64,000 nucleotides of DNA, taken from the NCBI GenBank assembly GCA_963714455.1, contig CAVQON010000015.1, positions 248,001 to 312,000 on the forward strand, read 5' to 3'. Below the pieces are notes generated by a model that had not been told where the DNA came from, made no database searches, and saw only the letters and a program-made list of their open reading frames with translations. Source of the DNA: CAVQGZ01 sp963714455 (lineage in GTDB: Bacteria > Actinomycetota > Actinomycetes > Jiangellales > Jiangellaceae). Position numbers and translations under genes: made by a program. Every line of letters begins with the position of its first letter. Positions within the stretch are counted from its first letter, which is position 1. Positions 17,096 to 25,260 of this stretch are shown here, piece by piece.

Positions 17096-17839
17096 ATGAC
17101 GAGAAAGCCCGCCGGCGGCAGCGGGGTCGGCGTCCTCGACAAGGCCGTCGCCGTCCTGTCCAGCCTGGAGTCGGGGCCGGCAACGCTGAACCAGCTCGTC
17201 GCCGGCACCGGGCTGGCCCGTCCGACCGCGCACCGGGTGGCCGTCGCGCTCGAGCACCACGGTCTGGTCACCCGCGACGAGGCCGGGCTGTTCGTGCTCG
17301 GCCCGCGGCTGAACGACCTGGCGGCGGCCGCGCTGGGCGACCGGCTCGGCGCGGCTGCCGGCCCGGTGCTCGCCCGGCTGCGCGATGCGACCGGGGAGAG
17401 CGCGCAGCTCTTCCGCCGGCAGGGAACCGACCGGGTCTGCGTCGCGGTCGCCGAACGCCCGACCGGCCTGCGCGACACGATCCCCGTCGGCGAGATGCTC
17501 TCGATGCAGGCAGGGTCGGCGGCGCAGGTGCTGATGGCCTGGGAGAACCCCGACCGGCTGACCCGCCTTCTGCCGATGGCACGGTTCTCGGCCAGCACCC
17601 TGGCCGGGGTGCGTCGGCGCGGCTGGGCACAGTCGGTCGGCGAGCGCGAGAGCGGTGTGGCGTCGGTCAGCGCACCGGTGCGGTCGCCGCGCGGCAAGGT
17701 GATCGCGGCAGTGTCGGTCTCGGGGCCGATCGAGCGGCTGACGCGTCAGCCGGGCCGGCTGCACGCCCCGGCTGTGGTGGCCGCCGCCGCCGCGCTGCAG
17801 GGTGCGCTCGTCGGCGGCACAGACCCGTCGGCGGGCTGA
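17096..17839 (+). CDS. ndgR: IclR-family regulator of leucine genes (NdgR/LtbR type)
   Basis: A 247-aa IclR-family transcription factor. The N-terminal winged helix-turn-helix includes LDKAVAVLSSLESGPATLNQ and LARPTAHRVAVALEHHGLV. The effector domain follows from about residue 80, with the family signature ASVSAPVRSPRGKVIAAVSV near the C-terminus. Its position divergent from leuCD identifies it as the NdgR (Streptomyces), LtbR (Corynebacterium) or Rv2989 type, which controls leucine biosynthesis. CGGAGG lies about 7 nt upstream of the ATG. Confidence 0.9.
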   Translation: MTRKPAGGSGVGVLDKAVAVLSSLESGPATLNQLVAGTGLARPTAHRVAVALEHHGLVTRDEAGLFVLGPRLNDLAAAALGDRLGAAAGPVLARLRDATGESAQLFRRQGTDRVCVAVAERPTGLRDTIPVGEMLSMQAGSAAQVLMAWENPDRLTRLLPMARFSASTLAGVRRRGWAQSVGERESGVASVSAPVRSPRGKVIAAVSVSGPIERLTRQPGRLHAPAVVAAAAALQGALVGGTDPSAG

Positions 17840-17876
17840 GCGCGCGGGTCAGCGGGGCGTCGGCGCGGCGAGCAGG

Positions 17877-17882
17877 GATACT
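17877..17882 (+). promoter_or_regulatory. -10 box for a probably leaderless GT-C gene
   Basis: GATACT ends 8 nt before the ATG at 17891. The 8 nt between them are pyrimidine-rich and cannot act as a Shine-Dalgarno, so the transcript probably begins at or very near the start codon. Confidence 0.4.
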
Positions 17883-17890
17883 TCCCTCCC

Positions 17891-19462
17891 ATGACGACCT
17901 CTCGGCCGGTACCGACCGACACGGCGCCCGCGTCGGCGCTGCCGGTCGTTGCCGCCATCGGCGGCTGGGTGGTGCTGCTGGTCGTCACCGCCGGGCGCAT
18001 CCGCGACGAGATGGCCGCCACCCTGTTCCGGGACGAGGCGATCGCCTGGACCTACGCCGACCTCCCGATCCGTGACATCCCGGAGGCGCTGGGCTGGGAC
18101 GTGAACCCCCCCTTCTACTTCTTGACGCTGCACGCGTGGCTCAGCGGCGGGACGGGCGACACCTACCTTCGCGTGCTCTCGGTGCTGGCGATCCTGGCGG
18201 CCGCCGCGGTGTCGTTCGACGCCGCACGACGCCTCGGTGGAGCCCGGGCCGGATGGCTGGCGAGCGCGTTCGTGCTGCTGGCGCCCGGCAGCCTTGCCCT
18301 GGCCGGGCTGGCTCGCCCGTACGCCATCGCGTTCTTGCTGGGCACGATCGCGCTCGATGCGGCGATCGCGCTGGTCAAGGGTGGCCGGTGGCCCGCCCTG
18401 GCAGTGTTCAGCGTCAGCGGGGCGCTGCTGCCACTGACCCATTACTGGGGTGGGCTGCTGCTGGCGGCACTGCTCGGCGCGCTGGCCGTCACGGCCATGC
18501 GTACGGACCGGCGCTGGATCCTCACCCGCACCATGATCGCCACGGGGATCGTCCTGATCGTCTTCTTGCCCTGGGCCCCGACCCTGGCCACGCAGCTGCG
18601 CAACCAGCCCCTGGCGGCCCACCAGGTACCCGACGCGGGGCTGCTCGGACGAACGCTCACGCTGTCGGCCGGTGGGCAGGTGACCGCATGGGTGGTGGTG
18701 ATCGGCCTGGCGGGGACGCTCGTGATGGCGTGGCGCCGGCGGCGCGCGGGCGTAGCGGTCGAGCCCGTCGACCCCGGACGCCTGCTGCTCGTCACCACGG
18801 TGGTGCTCGCGACTGCCGTCGTCGTGCTGCTCTGGGCGATATCGCAGGTTCGGCCCCTGTTCACGCCGAACTACGCCTTCGTCGTGATGGCCCCGCTCGG
18901 CACCCTGGTGGGGGTCTACCTGTCCAGGCGGTGGTGGATGGTCGCCGCCGTGCTGGCGTCCCTCGCCTTCGTCGCCGTGCCGGACCTGACCCGCTCCGCG
19001 TTCGCCGACCCCGTCACCGAGCGTGAGGTGCGCGGGCCGGAGTACGCCGTCGCGAACAGCCTGGCGCTCACCACCGAGCCCGGCGACGTGATCGTGACCT
19101 CGCCTGGCCGCGTGCTGGCGATCCGCTACTACCTGGGTGCCGACCGTGACTACGTGACGCCGATCGGACGGGTCTACGAGGGACGCTTCGACTACCGCGA
19201 CCGCGTCGAGAGGCTGCGCACCGTCGACGCCACCCTGGTGGCCGACCGGCTGGCCCAACGCCCGGCCGGCACGCGCGTCGCGTTCGTGCACGACATCGGC
19301 ACCCCGTTCGACCACCCCTACTGGATCGCCCTGGACGACGCCATGAACGAGATCGGCGACGAGCTTCGTGCCTCCGACCAGCTCGAGCTGGTCAGCATTG
19401 CCCGGCTACCAGGGCCGCACGACGGCATAGCCGTCGAGGTGTTCACGGTGCGTGAGCCCTGA
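17891..19462 (+). CDS. GT-C-fold membrane glycosyltransferase (PMT/ArnT-like)
   Basis: A 523-aa polytopic membrane protein with a likely TM helix near residues 18-35, then FRDEAIAW, an acidic DE motif in the first outer loop characteristic of GT-C lipid-linked-sugar transferases, and DVNPPFYF, another family hallmark. About ten hydrophobic helices follow, then a soluble C-terminal domain of roughly 150 aa. It would transfer a sugar from a polyprenyl phosphate donor to an outer-surface acceptor. Donor and acceptor are unknown. It stands alone, not near cell-envelope genes, and ends in a strong hairpin. Confidence 0.75.
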   Translation: MTTSRPVPTDTAPASALPVVAAIGGWVVLLVVTAGRIRDEMAATLFRDEAIAWTYADLPIRDIPEALGWDVNPPFYFLTLHAWLSGGTGDTYLRVLSVLAILAAAAVSFDAARRLGGARAGWLASAFVLLAPGSLALAGLARPYAIAFLLGTIALDAAIALVKGGRWPALAVFSVSGALLPLTHYWGGLLLAALLGALAVTAMRTDRRWILTRTMIATGIVLIVFLPWAPTLATQLRNQPLAAHQVPDAGLLGRTLTLSAGGQVTAWVVVIGLAGTLVMAWRRRRAGVAVEPVDPGRLLLVTTVVLATAVVVLLWAISQVRPLFTPNYAFVVMAPLGTLVGVYLSRRWWMVAAVLASLAFVAVPDLTRSAFADPVTEREVRGPEYAVANSLALTTEPGDVIVTSPGRVLAIRYYLGADRDYVTPIGRVYEGRFDYRDRVERLRTVDATLVADRLAQRPAGTRVAFVHDIGTPFDHPYWIALDDAMNEIGDELRASDQLELVSIARLPGPHDGIAVEVFTVREP

Positions 19463-19471
19463 GACGACGAT

Positions 19472-19501
19472 GTCCCGCCACCCTGGTGGGGGTGGCGGGA
19501 C
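19472..19501 (+). terminator. Hairpin after the GT-C gene
   Basis: GTCCCGCCACC (19472-19482) and GGTGGCGGGAC (19491-19501) form a perfect 11-bp stem with an 8-nt loop, 9 bp after the GT-C stop codon and just before the tRNA-Glu 3' end. It can act in both directions. It has no T-run on the plus strand, common for actinobacterial terminators. Confidence 0.7.
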
Positions 19502-19507
19502 TCGACG

Positions 19508-19580
19508 TAGCCCCGACGGGATTCGAACCCGCGCTACCGCCTTGAGAGGGCGGCGTGCTAGGCCGCTACACAACGGGGCC
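19508..19580 (-). tRNA. tRNA-Glu (anticodon CUC)
   Basis: A 73-nt cloverleaf. The acceptor stem is GGCCCCG/CGGGGCT with discriminator A, the D-stem GTGT/GCAC, and the anticodon stem CCGCC/GGCGG with loop CTCTCAA (anticodon CUC, reads GAG). The T-arm has GGTTCGAAT. CCA is not encoded. Confidence 0.95.
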
Positions 19581-19666
19581 TGGTGGTGATGACCGGCACG
19601 CAACAACCCGACGATCATGGCTGTCGGGTGCAATCGTACCCGCCGTCCGGCGGGGACCGATCATCG

Positions 19667-19738
19667 CTGGGGTACCTGGACTCGAACCAAGACTAACGGA
19701 ACCAGAAACCGTCGGGCTGCCAATTACCCCATACCCCA
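19667..19738 (-). tRNA. tRNA-Gln (anticodon CUG)
   Basis: A 72-nt cloverleaf. The acceptor is TGGGGTA/TACCCCA with discriminator G, the anticodon loop TTCTGGT (anticodon CUG, reads CAG), and the T-arm GGTTCGAGT. U1-A72 is typical of glutamine tRNA. The pair closing the anticodon loop appears to be a T-T mismatch. CCA is not encoded. It lies 86 bp upstream of tRNA-Glu on the same strand, so the two may share a transcript. Confidence 0.95.
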
Positions 19739-19752
19739 AGGGCTTGTGAAGT

Positions 19753-20880
19753 CTACCCGGACGGCTGCGCCGGACCAAAACCACTGGGCGGCCCCCACGG
19801 CGTCGGAGCCGCGGGCTGGAGCGACGCAGCCGGGGGCATGGGCGCGGGCGGACGCGGCGGGCTCACGGCCGTCAACCGGTCGAGTCCCATCCGCTTGGCG
19901 AGCCAGAGGGCAGCGACCGCGTAGAGCACCATGCCCGCGATGTCGATGATGGTCACCGACCACGGCACCTCGGACACGGTCAGCGACGGTTCCAGCTGGC
20001 CGGTGGCGCTGGCGAGGAGCAGCACCACGAGGTTGTTCACGACGTGGATGCCGATCGCCGCCTCGAGCCCGCCGGTGCGCACGGTGAGGTACCCGGCCAC
20101 CATGCCGAAGGCGAAGCGGTTCAAGAAGAGCGGCAGGCTCTGGCCCCCGTGGGCGGCGGCGAACAGCAGGGACGTGACGACGATGCCGAACCACGGGTTG
20201 CGCACCCACGCGCCGAGCGCCTGAAGGCCGTACCCGCGAAAGGCGTACTCCTCCCCTGCGGCCTGCAGCGGCGTGGTGAGCAGGATGACGACGGCGAACG
20301 GCAGCCAGGCCGCGAACGACAGCGACTCGGTGGCGGCGACCTCCTCGCCCCCGGACAGGGCCCCGGCGATGCCGCTGAGCGGCAGGATGACCGCACTCAC
20401 CCCGACCTCGATCAGCAGGCAGAGGAACAGGAACTTCCAGCGCATCCGGCCCACGACCGAGTGCAGCCACCCGGGCCGCATCTGGTGCCCGGCGAGCAGC
20501 CCGAGGATGGCCGCCGGGATGAGTGCGGCCAGGGACAGGTTGACGCCGAGCAGCCCGATGGGGCTGCTGACGAGGGCCGCGGCAGGGTCGCCGTCCGTCG
20601 ACTCCAGGTCGAGGGCACCGTTGAGCAGGGCCGGCAGCAGTGCCGCCGTCGTCACGACGAGACTGATCACCAGGAACGTCACCCCCATGACGACCAGGCC
20701 GACCAGCGGGCGCCACCAGCCGTAGCGGCGGGTGCGCAGGATGCGGTGGTAGGGCTGCGCCTCGTCGTACTCCGGCGTTCCCCGGCGCCGAGGAGAGGGT
20801 GGGGGGCCCGCCGCGGCGTGGGGTGGCGGTACGAGCGGCGGCACACCGGGGGAGGCCGCGGTCGGGTACCGGTACGGCAC
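19753..20880 (-). CDS. CPBP-family intramembrane metalloprotease
   Basis: A 375-aa membrane protein with about eight hydrophobic helices from residue 55 on. The CPBP (CAAX protease/bacteriocin-processing) catalytic set is present: GEEYAFRG (EExxxR) near residue 220, FAAAHGG with the second-motif His, and IHVVNN with the third His-Asn. It is therefore a probable glutamic-type intramembrane protease of unknown substrate. Both ends are Pro-rich and cytoplasmic-looking. The GTG at 20880 is the first start in this frame, but the true N-terminus may lie upstream in another frame (see 20881-21068). Confidence 0.85.
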   Translation of the reverse strand: MPYRYPTAASPGVPPLVPPPHAAAGPPPSPRRRGTPEYDEAQPYHRILRTRRYGWWRPLVGLVVMGVTFLVISLVVTTAALLPALLNGALDLESTDGDPAAALVSSPIGLLGVNLSLAALIPAAILGLLAGHQMRPGWLHSVVGRMRWKFLFLCLLIEVGVSAVILPLSGIAGALSGGEEVAATESLSFAAWLPFAVVILLTTPLQAAGEEYAFRGYGLQALGAWVRNPWFGIVVTSLLFAAAHGGQSLPLFLNRFAFGMVAGYLTVRTGGLEAAIGIHVVNNLVVLLLASATGQLEPSLTVSEVPWSVTIIDIAGMVLYAVAALWLAKRMGLDRLTAVSPPRPPAPMPPAASLQPAAPTPWGPPSGFGPAQPSG

Positions 20881-21068
20881 CGCGGGCGACCACCCGGCCG
20901 GCGGCAGCGGTGGGGCCGCGACGTCTGCGGTGGGCGGCCCGGCGGAGGGTACGGCGGGGGGTCCTGCTGAGCCGCCGGCTGAGGCGCCGGCCGAGGGGCC
21001 GCCGCGGGGCCGGCGGGGATCGCGAACGGGTCGTCGGGCGGGCCGCTCCCGGGCGGTCCGGCACTCAC
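20881..21068 (-). other. Possible frameshifted N-terminus of the CPBP protease
   Basis: A GTG ending at 21068 overlaps the gltX stop as GTGA, the usual coupling signal, and opens a Pro/Ala/Gln-rich frame (starting VSAGPPGSGPPDDPF) that looks like a typical cytoplasmic lead to this protease. That frame then degenerates into Arg-rich shadow sequence, while the protease frame becomes Pro-rich and sensible near 20920-20940. A single missing base (or -1 slippage) would join the two. The cause could be a sequencing error, a real mutation, or simply a start at 20880. Confidence 0.45.
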
Positions 21069-22570
21069 GGGGCGACCGCGTCCGCGAGTGCCCCCAGCCG
21101 GGCCAGGCTGCGGTCGCGGCCGAGCAGCTCCATCGACTCGAACAGCGGCGGGGAGATGCGCCGTCCGGTCACCCCGACCCGGGCGGGGGCGAAGGCGTGG
21201 CGAGGTTTGATGCCCATATCGTCCACGAGACGGGCCCGTAGCGCCGCCTCGATCGAGGCCGCGTCCCATGCCTGCAACGGTGTGAGCGCGTCCAGGCTGG
21301 CGGCGAGCACCTCGCCCGCCTGGGCGTTGAGCGACGACGACGCCGCCGGGTCGACGCTGAACCTCGCGTCGTCCACGACGAGGAACGTGAGCATGGCCGC
21401 GGCCTCCGCCAGCGTCGCGACGCGCTCCTGCACCAGCGGGGAGGCAGCCCTCACCAGGTCGGCAACCCGTCGATCATCGGCAAGCACGGCCCCGTCGGCC
21501 ACCATGAAGGCGAGCAGACGGTCGGCGAAGTCGACGGCGTCGAGCAGGCGGATCCAGCTGCCGTTGATCGCCTCGCACTTGGCGAGGTCGAACCGGGCCG
21601 GGTTCGGGTTGACGCGCGTGACGTCGAAGGCCTCGGCCATCTCGGCCATCGAGAAGATGTCGCGGTCGTCCGCGATCGCCCAGCCGAGCAGCGCGAGGTA
21701 GTTGAGCAGGCCCTCGGGCAAGAAGCCCCGCTCGCGGTAGAGGCTCAAGCTCGACTGCGGGTCGCGCTTGGACAGCTTGCGGTTGCCCTCCCCCATCACG
21801 AACGGGAGGTGCCCGAACATCGCCGAGCGCTCGCCACCGATACCGATCTGTCGCAGCGCGTCGTACATGGCGAGCTGGCGCGGGGTGGACGACAGCAGGT
21901 CTTCACCGCGCAGCACGTGCGTGATGCCCATCAGCACGTCGTCGACCGGGTTGACCAGCGTGTACAGGGGGTCTCCGGTGCTACGCATGATCACGAAGTC
22001 GGGGACGTGGGCAGCAGCCACGGTGATGGGACCACGCACCAGGTCGTCCCAGTGCCAGTCCTGGTCGGGCATGCGCAGGCGAAGCACCGGGGCCTTGCCC
22101 TGCGCGCGCAGCTCGTCGCGTTGCGCAGCGGTGAGGTCGCGGTCGGCGTTGTCGTAGCCGAGCTTGGGGTCTTCGCCCCGGGCCCGGCGGCGCTCCTCGA
22201 CGTCGGCCGCCGTGGAGAACGACTCGTAGGCCAGACCGGCCTCGCGCAGCCGAGCGGCGACGTCGGCGTAGACCTCGCGGCGCGCAGACTGCCGGTACGG
22301 CTCGTGCGGTCCGCCGACCTCCGGACCCTCGTCCCAGTCGAGGCCGAGCCAGCGCAGGGCCTCGAGCATGTCGCGGTAGCTCTGCTCGGTGTCGCGGGCG
22401 GCGTCGGTGTCTTCGATGCGAAAGACGAACGTGCCGCCGTAGTGCCGGGCGAACGCCCAGTTGAACAGCGCCGTGCGGATCACCCCGACGTGCGGGTTGC
22501 CCGTCGGGGACGGGCAGAACCGCACCCGGACGTCCTCGGGTGCCATGCCTTGCAGAACCGGGTCTGTCAC
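21065..22570 (-). CDS. gltX: Glutamyl-tRNA synthetase
   Basis: Class I aminoacyl-tRNA synthetase, 501 aa, which charges tRNA-Glu (and possibly tRNA-Gln, since gatCAB is present in this window). HIGH-type motif PSPTGNPHVG and KMSKS-type motif KLSKRD are both clear. The frame is open to a GTG at 22582, but that codon overlaps its own possible Shine-Dalgarno; the GTG at 22570 has GAGG 6 nt upstream and is chosen. It lies close to the tRNA-Glu gene and 14 bp downstream of the FAH-family gene. Confidence 0.96.
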   Translation of the reverse strand: MTDPVLQGMAPEDVRVRFCPSPTGNPHVGVIRTALFNWAFARHYGGTFVFRIEDTDAARDTEQSYRDMLEALRWLGLDWDEGPEVGGPHEPYRQSARREVYADVAARLREAGLAYESFSTAADVEERRRARGEDPKLGYDNADRDLTAAQRDELRAQGKAPVLRLRMPDQDWHWDDLVRGPITVAAAHVPDFVIMRSTGDPLYTLVNPVDDVLMGITHVLRGEDLLSSTPRQLAMYDALRQIGIGGERSAMFGHLPFVMGEGNRKLSKRDPQSSLSLYRERGFLPEGLLNYLALLGWAIADDRDIFSMAEMAEAFDVTRVNPNPARFDLAKCEAINGSWIRLLDAVDFADRLLAFMVADGAVLADDRRVADLVRAASPLVQERVATLAEAAAMLTFLVVDDARFSVDPAASSSLNAQAGEVLAASLDALTPLQAWDAASIEAALRARLVDDMGIKPRHAFAPARVGVTGRRISPPLFESMELLGRDRSLARLGALADAVAP

Positions 22571-22584
22571 CGGTGTCCTCACTC

Positions 22585-23400
22585 CTACTCGTCGGGGGTC
22601 AGCGTGGACTCGGCGACGACGCCGTGGCGCAGCGTCCCGATTCCTTCGATGTCGATCTCGACGCGGTCGCCGTCGGCGAGCGGCCCGACCCCGGCCGGGG
22701 TGCCGGTGAGCAGCACGTCGCCGGGCAGCAGCGTGAAGGCCGCGCTGACGGCCGCGACGAGGCCGGCGACGTCGTGCACCATCTGGCTCGTGCGCCCGTC
22801 CTGGCGGACCTCACCGTTCACCCGGCACTGCACCGCCAGGTCGGCGGGGTCGATGCCGACGGTCAGCCACGGCCCGAGCGGGCAGAACGTGTCGAACCCC
22901 TTCGCGCGCGTCCACTGGCCGTCGCTGCGTTGCAGGTCACGCGCGGTGACGTCGTCGGCGATCGTGTACCCGAGAACCACCTCGGCCGCACGCTCGCGCG
23001 GCACGTCCTTGCACAGTCGGCCGATGACGACGGCGAGCTCGGCCTCGTAGTGCACCTCGCTCGACTGGCGCGGCAGCACCACGTTGTCGTGCGGCCCGAT
23101 CACGGTCGTGTTGGGCTTGAAGAACATCAGCGGCTCGGCCGGGACGTCGTTGCCGAGCTCGGCGGCGTGCTCGGCGTAGTTGCGTCCGATGCCGATGATC
23201 TTGCTGCGCGGGATCACGGGTGCGAGCAGCCGTGCGTCGAGCAGCGGCACCTGCTCGCCGGTGAGGTGCACCGGTCGGTACAGCGGGTCGCCCTCGACGA
23301 CGGCCAGCACGGCGTCGTCCACCGAGCCGTCCGCACCGACGCCTTCGACCACCGCGAACCGAGGATCAGCGGAGTCGACGGCGAATCGGGCGATATGCAC
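22585..23400 (-). CDS. Fumarylacetoacetate hydrolase-family protein
   Basis: A 271-aa FAH-superfamily enzyme that hydrolyses or decarboxylates small beta-diketo or oxo acids. IIGIGRNYAEHAAE near residue 70 and the metal-binding E...E...D set (SEVHYEAELAVVIG and GYTIADDVTARDLQ) are visible, with an N-terminal DUF2437-type domain. Next to gltX it matches Rv2993c. The substrate is unknown; oxaloacetate decarboxylase or acylpyruvase activity is typical. The GTG at 23400 lies 7 nt after TAGCCT, suggesting a leaderless mRNA. Confidence 0.9.
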   Translation of the reverse strand: MHIARFAVDSADPRFAVVEGVGADGSVDDAVLAVVEGDPLYRPVHLTGEQVPLLDARLLAPVIPRSKIIGIGRNYAEHAAELGNDVPAEPLMFFKPNTTVIGPHDNVVLPRQSSEVHYEAELAVVIGRLCKDVPRERAAEVVLGYTIADDVTARDLQRSDGQWTRAKGFDTFCPLGPWLTVGIDPADLAVQCRVNGEVRQDGRTSQMVHDVAGLVAAVSAAFTLLPGDVLLTGTPAGVGPLADGDRVEIDIEGIGTLRHGVVAESTLTPDE

Positions 23401-23407
23401 GTTCGCC

Positions 23408-23413
23408 AGGCTA
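23408..23413 (-). promoter_or_regulatory. -10 box for the FAH-family gene and gltX
   Basis: TAGCCT on the minus strand ends 7 nt before the GTG start at 23400, with no Shine-Dalgarno between. No clear -35 is visible. Confidence 0.4.
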
Positions 23414-23526
23414 CCTGCGCGGGCCGGTCGGCTGCCCGCGCTGTCCACCGGCTGGGGACGACGCCGCCGGGCCCCGCCCGCCGGGCTGTGGCCGGAGCTA
23501 CCCGCCTGGCGCGGCTACCGCGGCGG

Positions 23527-25134
23527 CTACCGCGGCGGCTGGCCCAGGCGCATGAGGCCGAACACCAGCCCGTCCATCAGCGCCTCCCACGAGGCCTCGA
23601 CCACGTTGGCGCCGACGCCGACCGTGCGCCACGTCGTCGTGCCGTCGGTGGTCGTGATGAGCACCCGGGTGATGGCGTCGGTGCCGTGCTCGGTGTCGAG
23701 GATGCGCACCTTGAAGTCGACCAGCTCGATCTTGGCCAGCTCGGGGTAGAGCTGCCCGATCGCGTGGCGCAACGCCTGGTCGAGGGCGTTGACCGGGCCG
23801 TTGCCCTCCCCCACGGCCACGACCCGCTCGCCGGAGGCACGCAGCTTCACCGTCGCCTCGCTCAACGCCTCGCCGGCCGGGCTGGACTCGGTGATCGCCC
23901 GCCACGACTCGACGTCGAAGTAGCTCGGACGCAAGCCCTCGACCTCCTCGCGCAGCAGCAGCTCGAACGAGGCGTCCGCGGCCTCGAACGTGTAGCCCTG
24001 CGACTCCAGCACCTTGACCCGGTCGGTGATGCGGGTGAGCAGGGCCCGGTCGGCCGACAGGTCGTAGCCGAGCTCGCGGCCCTTGAGCTCGATGGAGGCC
24101 CGTCCGGCCATGTCGGAGACGAGCATGCGCATGTCGTTGCCCACGCCGGCCGGGTCGGTGTGCTGGTAGAGCATCGGGTCGACCTTGACCGCGCTGGCGT
24201 GCAGGCCCGCCTTGTGGGCGAAGGCGCTGACGCCGACGTAGGGCTGGCGGGAGTAGGGCGGGATGTTGGTGACCTCGGCCACCGCGTGGGAGATACGGGT
24301 GGCCTCGCTCAGCGAGTCGGCCGGCAGCAGCTGCTCGCCGCGCTTGAGCTGCAGGTCGGCGACGACGGTGACGAGGTCGGCGTTGCCGGTGCGCTCGCCG
24401 TAGCCGTTGAGGGTGCCCTGGACGTGCGTCGCGCCGACGTCGACGGCGGCCAGCGTGTTGGCCACGGCGCACCCGGTGTCGTTGTGGCAGTGGATGCCCA
24501 GGCGAAGCCCGGTCGTCTCGGCGACGTCGCCGACGACGCGGGTGACGTCGGTGGGCAGCATCCCGCCGTTGGTGTCGCACAGCACGGCCAGCGAGCCGCC
24601 CGCCTCGGCTGCGGCGACGAGGACGTCCAGGGCGTAGGCGCGGTCGGAGCGGTAGCCGTCGAAGAAGTGCTCGGCGTCGAGGAACACCCGTCGCCCATGC
24701 GCCGTCAGGTAGGCCACCGTGTCGGCGACCATGGCGAGGTTCTCCTCGCGCGTGGTGCGCAGGGCGAGCTCGACGTGGCGGTCGTGGCTCTTGGCGACCA
24801 GCGTCACGACCGGGGTGCGGGCGTCGAGCAGCGCCTGCACGAGCGGGTCGTCCTCGACGGCGACCCCGGCCCGTCGGGTGGCCCCGAACGCCGCAAGCGT
24901 GGCATTCGCCAGGTCGAGCTCGTCGGCGGCCCGGCGGAAGAACTCGGTGTCTTTCGGGTTGGCCCCGGGCCACCCGCCCTCGATGAACCCCACGCCGAGG
25001 TCGTCGAGGTAGCGGGCGATCGTCAGCTTGTCCTCGACCGAGAGCGACAGCCCTTCTTGCTGCGCGCCGTCGCGCAGGGTGGTGTCGTAGACGTGAAAGG
25101 CGTCGGCGTCGGGCGGTGTCGGGGTGGGGCTCAT
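23527..25134 (-). CDS. cimA: Citramalate synthase
   Basis: LeuA-family acyltransferase that condenses pyruvate and acetyl-CoA to (R)-citramalate, giving a threonine-independent route to 2-oxobutyrate and isoleucine. The 535-aa protein shows YDTTLRDGAQQEG near residue 15 (catalytic R-D), HCHNDTG with metal-binding His residues, GTLNGYGERTGNADL, and the C-terminal LeuA dimer/regulatory domain. CimA is separated from 2-isopropylmalate synthase by its length and by the AGLHASAV context. The ATG at 25134 has GGAGGAA 3-9 nt upstream. It is preceded by a leader peptide and terminator. Confidence 0.92.
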   Translation of the reverse strand: MSPTPTPPDADAFHVYDTTLRDGAQQEGLSLSVEDKLTIARYLDDLGVGFIEGGWPGANPKDTEFFRRAADELDLANATLAAFGATRRAGVAVEDDPLVQALLDARTPVVTLVAKSHDRHVELALRTTREENLAMVADTVAYLTAHGRRVFLDAEHFFDGYRSDRAYALDVLVAAAEAGGSLAVLCDTNGGMLPTDVTRVVGDVAETTGLRLGIHCHNDTGCAVANTLAAVDVGATHVQGTLNGYGERTGNADLVTVVADLQLKRGEQLLPADSLSEATRISHAVAEVTNIPPYSRQPYVGVSAFAHKAGLHASAVKVDPMLYQHTDPAGVGNDMRMLVSDMAGRASIELKGRELGYDLSADRALLTRITDRVKVLESQGYTFEAADASFELLLREEVEGLRPSYFDVESWRAITESSPAGEALSEATVKLRASGERVVAVGEGNGPVNALDQALRHAIGQLYPELAKIELVDFKVRILDTEHGTDAITRVLITTTDGTTTWRTVGVGANVVEASWEALMDGLVFGLMRLGQPPR

Positions 25135-25147
25135 GGGTTCCTCCACG

Positions 25148-25179
25148 AAAAAGACCCCTCGCTCCGAGTGCGAAGGGTC
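25148..25179 (-). terminator. Attenuator terminator upstream of cimA
   Basis: On the minus strand GACCCTTCGC (25179-25170) pairs with GCGAGGGGTC (25162-25153), a 10-bp stem with one G-T pair and a 7-nt loop, followed at once by TTTTT (25152-25148). It is a textbook intrinsic terminator lying between the leader ORF and the cimA Shine-Dalgarno. Confidence 0.8.
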
Positions 25180-25196
25180 GGCGCGTCCGGTGCGGG

Positions 25197-25241
25197 TCAG
25201 CCCGCCGAACGCGCCCTGGCAATGATGAGGGTGCGTGTCAT
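25197..25241 (-). CDS. cimA leader peptide MTRTLIIARARSAG
   Basis: A 14-codon ORF whose product contains consecutive Leu-Ile-Ile codons (CTC ATC ATT), followed 17 nt later by an intrinsic terminator. This is the layout of transcription attenuation by ribosome stalling at branched-chain codons. It starts 19 nt after the TTC38-like gene ends. There is no Shine-Dalgarno, so its mRNA may be leaderless. Whether cimA also receives read-through from the upstream operon is not visible. Confidence 0.7.
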   Translation of the reverse strand: MTRTLIIARARSAG

Positions 25242-25260
25242 CAGCGCACAGAGTGCCACA

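Noticed and set aside
23510..23545. Tandem GGCTACCGCGGC repeat at the cimA 3' end
   Set aside because: Only two copies of a 12-bp GC-rich unit spanning the stop codon. It could aid termination but is too short to claim as a feature.
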